Shown piece after piece: positions 5,941 to 7,132 of a DNA stretch of 7,132 bases. Origin of the DNA: an uncultured Synergistia bacterium (GTDB lineage Bacteria > Eremiobacterota > SpSt-956 > JAKJGF01); the NCBI GenBank assembly GCA_937888925.1, contig CALARM010000523.1:1-7132 (forward strand), read 5' to 3'. A model generated the notes under the pieces. It saw only the letters and a program-made list of their open reading frames with translations, was not told the DNA's origin and made no database searches. The translations under genes and the position numbers were made by a program. How positions within the stretch are numbered: the stretch's first letter is position 1; every line of letters begins with the position of its first letter.

Positions 5941-6478
5941 TTAGACAATTTCCAGTAAACAGTCCGTCTGATTTATCTCAAAGAGCTCATAAATATGCTT
6001 TCTTACCGTTTCAGCAATATTGGTGGCAATTACGCTCATAGCGTCGAAAATATTACAACATTTTTTATCTATTCCCCCCTTTCTGTCTACCCACAGTGCA
6101 GGACTGTTATATACAGGGTCATAACATTTTATTCCGTCCAGAGAATTGATTACGTCAGGAGGAGCCATAAGAAGCAGTTTATCAGGGTATACGTCTCCTC
6201 CGGCAACATAGACATTTTTGATTTTTATAAGATAACTGCCGGGCCGGCACGATGTGCCGGAGGAGAATTTGATGAAGGGGGGGTATGAAGCCTGTTTCAG
6301 AGAGGATATGTTTTCTTATGCCTGCGAGCCGTTCGGAAAAGTTTTTTTTATGAAAAATATGAAGAATATCCTCTCCTCCTTCAAGGGTAATTAAACCCTT
6401 CGGAAGAAGAAGAGCTATATCTTCGGCGTTTTTCTCAAGTTCATGATGATATGCGGTGAGATATTTCTTTTTTTTCAT
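5941..6478 (-). CDS. Stand-alone FlhA/SctV (FHIPEP) cytoplasmic-domain-like protein, frame interrupted once
   Basis: Two frames join at a C7 run (6277-6283) to give one 178-residue protein if one C is removed. The first frame (6478 to about 6278) holds LPKGLITLEGGEDILHIF and RLAGIRKHILSETGFIPP, matching the FlhA region in which a Leu/Ile-rich strand is followed by an RxxRRQxxxELGFxxPP-like helix. The second frame (to 5941) holds SYLIKIKNVYVAGGDVYPDKLLLM, PALWV and IATNIAETVRKHIYELF, matching the FlhA segments IKIKGVEVARGE, PALWI and HLTEVIRRHAHELL. In full export gates (about 650-700 residues) this region binds chaperone-substrate complexes. Here the eight-helix membrane part and the last subdomains are absent, and an in-frame stop 18 bases upstream of the ATG shows the gene really starts here. 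The ribosome binding site is weak (AGGA about 11 bases away). It is first in the leftward cluster. Pseudogene, sequencing error, phase variation and programmed frameshift all remain open. Confidence 0.75.
6244..6260. repeat. GC-rich hairpin just past the C7 run
   Basis: CCGGCAC (6244-6250), loop GAT, GTGCCGG (6254-6260): a perfect 7-bp GC-rich stem with a three-base loop, inside the FHIPEP-like gene. On the transcript it begins 16 bases after the C7 run. It encodes ordinary residues (SGTSCRP), so it may be chance or may influence reading at the slippery run. Confidence 0.7.
6277..6283 (-). other. C7 homopolymer at the frame break
   Basis: Seven G on the plus strand (seven C in the gene). Read in the first frame it gives ATA-CCC-CCC-CTT. 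Skipping one C gives ATA-CCC-CCC-TTC and restores the FlhA-like reading ETGFIPPFIKF through to the stop at 5941. Nothing else in the gene interrupts the frame. Confidence 0.85.
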
Positions 6479-6966
6479 TGATCGATTTTTCCTATACTTT
6501 TACAGAATCTTGAAAAACCGTTGTCCTGCAGGGATGCTCGACCATACACCCCTAAAAGTGGGAATAATGCTTTGTTTAAAAAGCACAAAAGTATAATAAT
6601 ATATACTGTAAATACAATTTATGATATATAAATATAAATTCTACACCTACCATAAAAACCAGTATATTTTCAGGCGAACATTTTCTTTAATAATATTACC
6701 TATACTATTTTTTAGTTATTTTATTTTTTATTCGCCATTATAAATAAAAAATCCTTGAATATATAAAGTATACAGAAATCATTTAATTCATTTAGAGTAT
6801 TTTTTTTGATACTATTTTCAGTTTTACTGAGCACTTATTTTTCTAAAAAACATAAATTATTATAAAAATCATCCAATTTCTTTAAAGCTCCCTCTATAAA
6901 TATAAGAGTCAAAAAAATTAAATTTTCCGAAAAGATTTTTATTTATTTTTTTATATTTCTTTCAGA

Positions 6967-6995
6967 TTGAATTTTAAGTTCTACCGTGATAAGAT
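6967..6995 (+). promoter_or_regulatory. Possible sigma-70-type promoter for the rightward gene
   Basis: TTGAAT (6967-6972) and TAAGAT (6990-6995) are separated by 17 bases, each matching four of six consensus positions. It lies about 60 bases ahead of the start at 7057. In such AT-rich sequence this can arise by chance. Confidence 0.3.
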
Positions 6996-7043
6996 AATAA
7001 TGAGAAGGGATTGCGATACATTTCAATGTATTATATATGTAGC

Positions 7044-7048
7044 AGGAG
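7044..7048 (+). promoter_or_regulatory. Ribosome binding site of the rightward partial gene
   Basis: AGGAG, 8 bases before ATG 7057. It is the main evidence that a real gene begins at the right edge and that ATG 7000 is not the start. Confidence 0.55.
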
Positions 7049-7056
7049 ATAGATTA

Positions 7057-7132
7057 ATGAAATCTGACGACATAAAAATTACTCATGCCAATTATGATAT
7101 AGTTTTTAAATCTCTCACAGGTTTATTTAAAG
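7057..7132 (+). CDS. 5' part of a rightward gene, possibly Rpn/PD-(D/E)XK transposase-nuclease type
   Basis: Only the first 25 residues are in the window (MKSDDIKITHANYDIVFK, then SLTGLFK), and the frame is open to the edge. ATG 7057 is chosen because AGGAG at 7044-7048 stands 8 bases upstream; an earlier in-frame ATG at 7000 has no such site and lies at the end of a promoter-like sequence. The YDIVFKSL stretch resembles the D-x-x-F-K opening of Rpn-family or related PD-(D/E)XK transposase-like proteins, but 25 residues are too few for a family call. It is divergent from the leftward cluster and probably independent of it. Confidence 0.5.
   Translation, partial: MKSDDIKITHANYDIVFKSLTGLFK

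Larger units (their letters stand above)
6479..7056. other. Long AT-rich intergenic region between divergent genes
   Basis: 578 bases with no credible gene on either strand. Two 60-base lines counted by hand (6721-6780 and 6901-6960) have 11 and 8 G+C, far below the coding parts. It must hold promoters for the leftward cluster and the rightward partial gene. TATAAT occurs at 6592-6597 on the plus strand but has no well-spaced partner. Small arms GGCGAA (6673-6678) and TTCGCC (6731-6736) are inverted but about 50 bases apart. I see no tRNA, CRISPR or clear riboswitch. Confidence 0.6.

Noticed and set aside
5941..6168. Separate 75-codon gene starting at ATG 6168
   Set aside because: FlhA-like sequence continues upstream of this ATG in the same frame, and no ribosome binding site precedes it; it is the second half of the interrupted gene.
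5995..6288. Plus-strand open frame of 97 codons opposite the FHIPEP-like gene
   Set aside because: The minus strand carries clear FlhA-like motifs across this span; the plus frame has none.
6592..6597. Perfect TATAAT as a plus-strand promoter
   Set aside because: The nearest TTG-type -35 candidate (6572) is only 14 bases away, the region is strongly AT-rich, and no gene follows for over 450 bases.
6801..6808. T8 run as an intrinsic terminator
   Set aside because: No GC-rich stem precedes it on either strand and no gene ends nearby.

Overview
The window looks like a piece of an uncultured bacterial genome. All complete genes run leftwards on the minus strand, strong AAGGAG-type ribosome binding sites are used, and one product has a lipoprotein signal with a lipobox, which fits a bacterium, probably one with two membranes. 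The mix of formylglycine-generating-enzyme-like lipoproteins, dispersed GxxExxY genes and poorly conserved glycine-rich proteins is typical of candidate phyla known from metagenomes. The lineage cannot be fixed from sequence alone.

Layout, in transcription order (right to left). At 6478-5941 lies a small stand-alone relative of the cytoplasmic domain of the type III/flagellar export gate protein FlhA/SctV (FHIPEP family). Its frame is broken once, at a run of seven C. Next come two paralogous proteins of unknown family (5861-5064 and 5003-2844). They share a well-conserved N-terminal domain, a second short conserved motif and near-identical ribosome binding leaders, but their C-terminal halves differ completely: one has a very acidic tail, the other two Gly9-Trp repeats, a long glycine-rich beta-type region and a C-terminal GAGGGW. 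Then comes a multi-domain lipoprotein (2704-545) with Ig-like and carboxypeptidase-regulatory-like modules and a C-terminal FGE/SUMF1-type domain that lacks one of the two catalytic cysteines. The last gene is a GxxExxY nuclease-fold protein (499-119), embedded in short dispersed repeats built on GGATTACACGG and TTCAGACAAT.

The gaps between these genes are short (39 to about 140 bases) and no convincing terminator was seen between them, so co-transcription of the first four is plausible. To the right (6479-7056) is a long, very AT-rich stretch without genes. It separates the leftward cluster from a rightward gene that begins at 7057 and runs off the window.

The most interesting part is 2844-6478: an export-gate-like domain without the membrane part, next to two paralogs with a shared head domain and divergent tails. 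A secretion, chaperone or surface-display role is an inference from this context only. The GxxExxY block looks like a separate, later mobile or dispersed insertion downstream of the lipoprotein gene.
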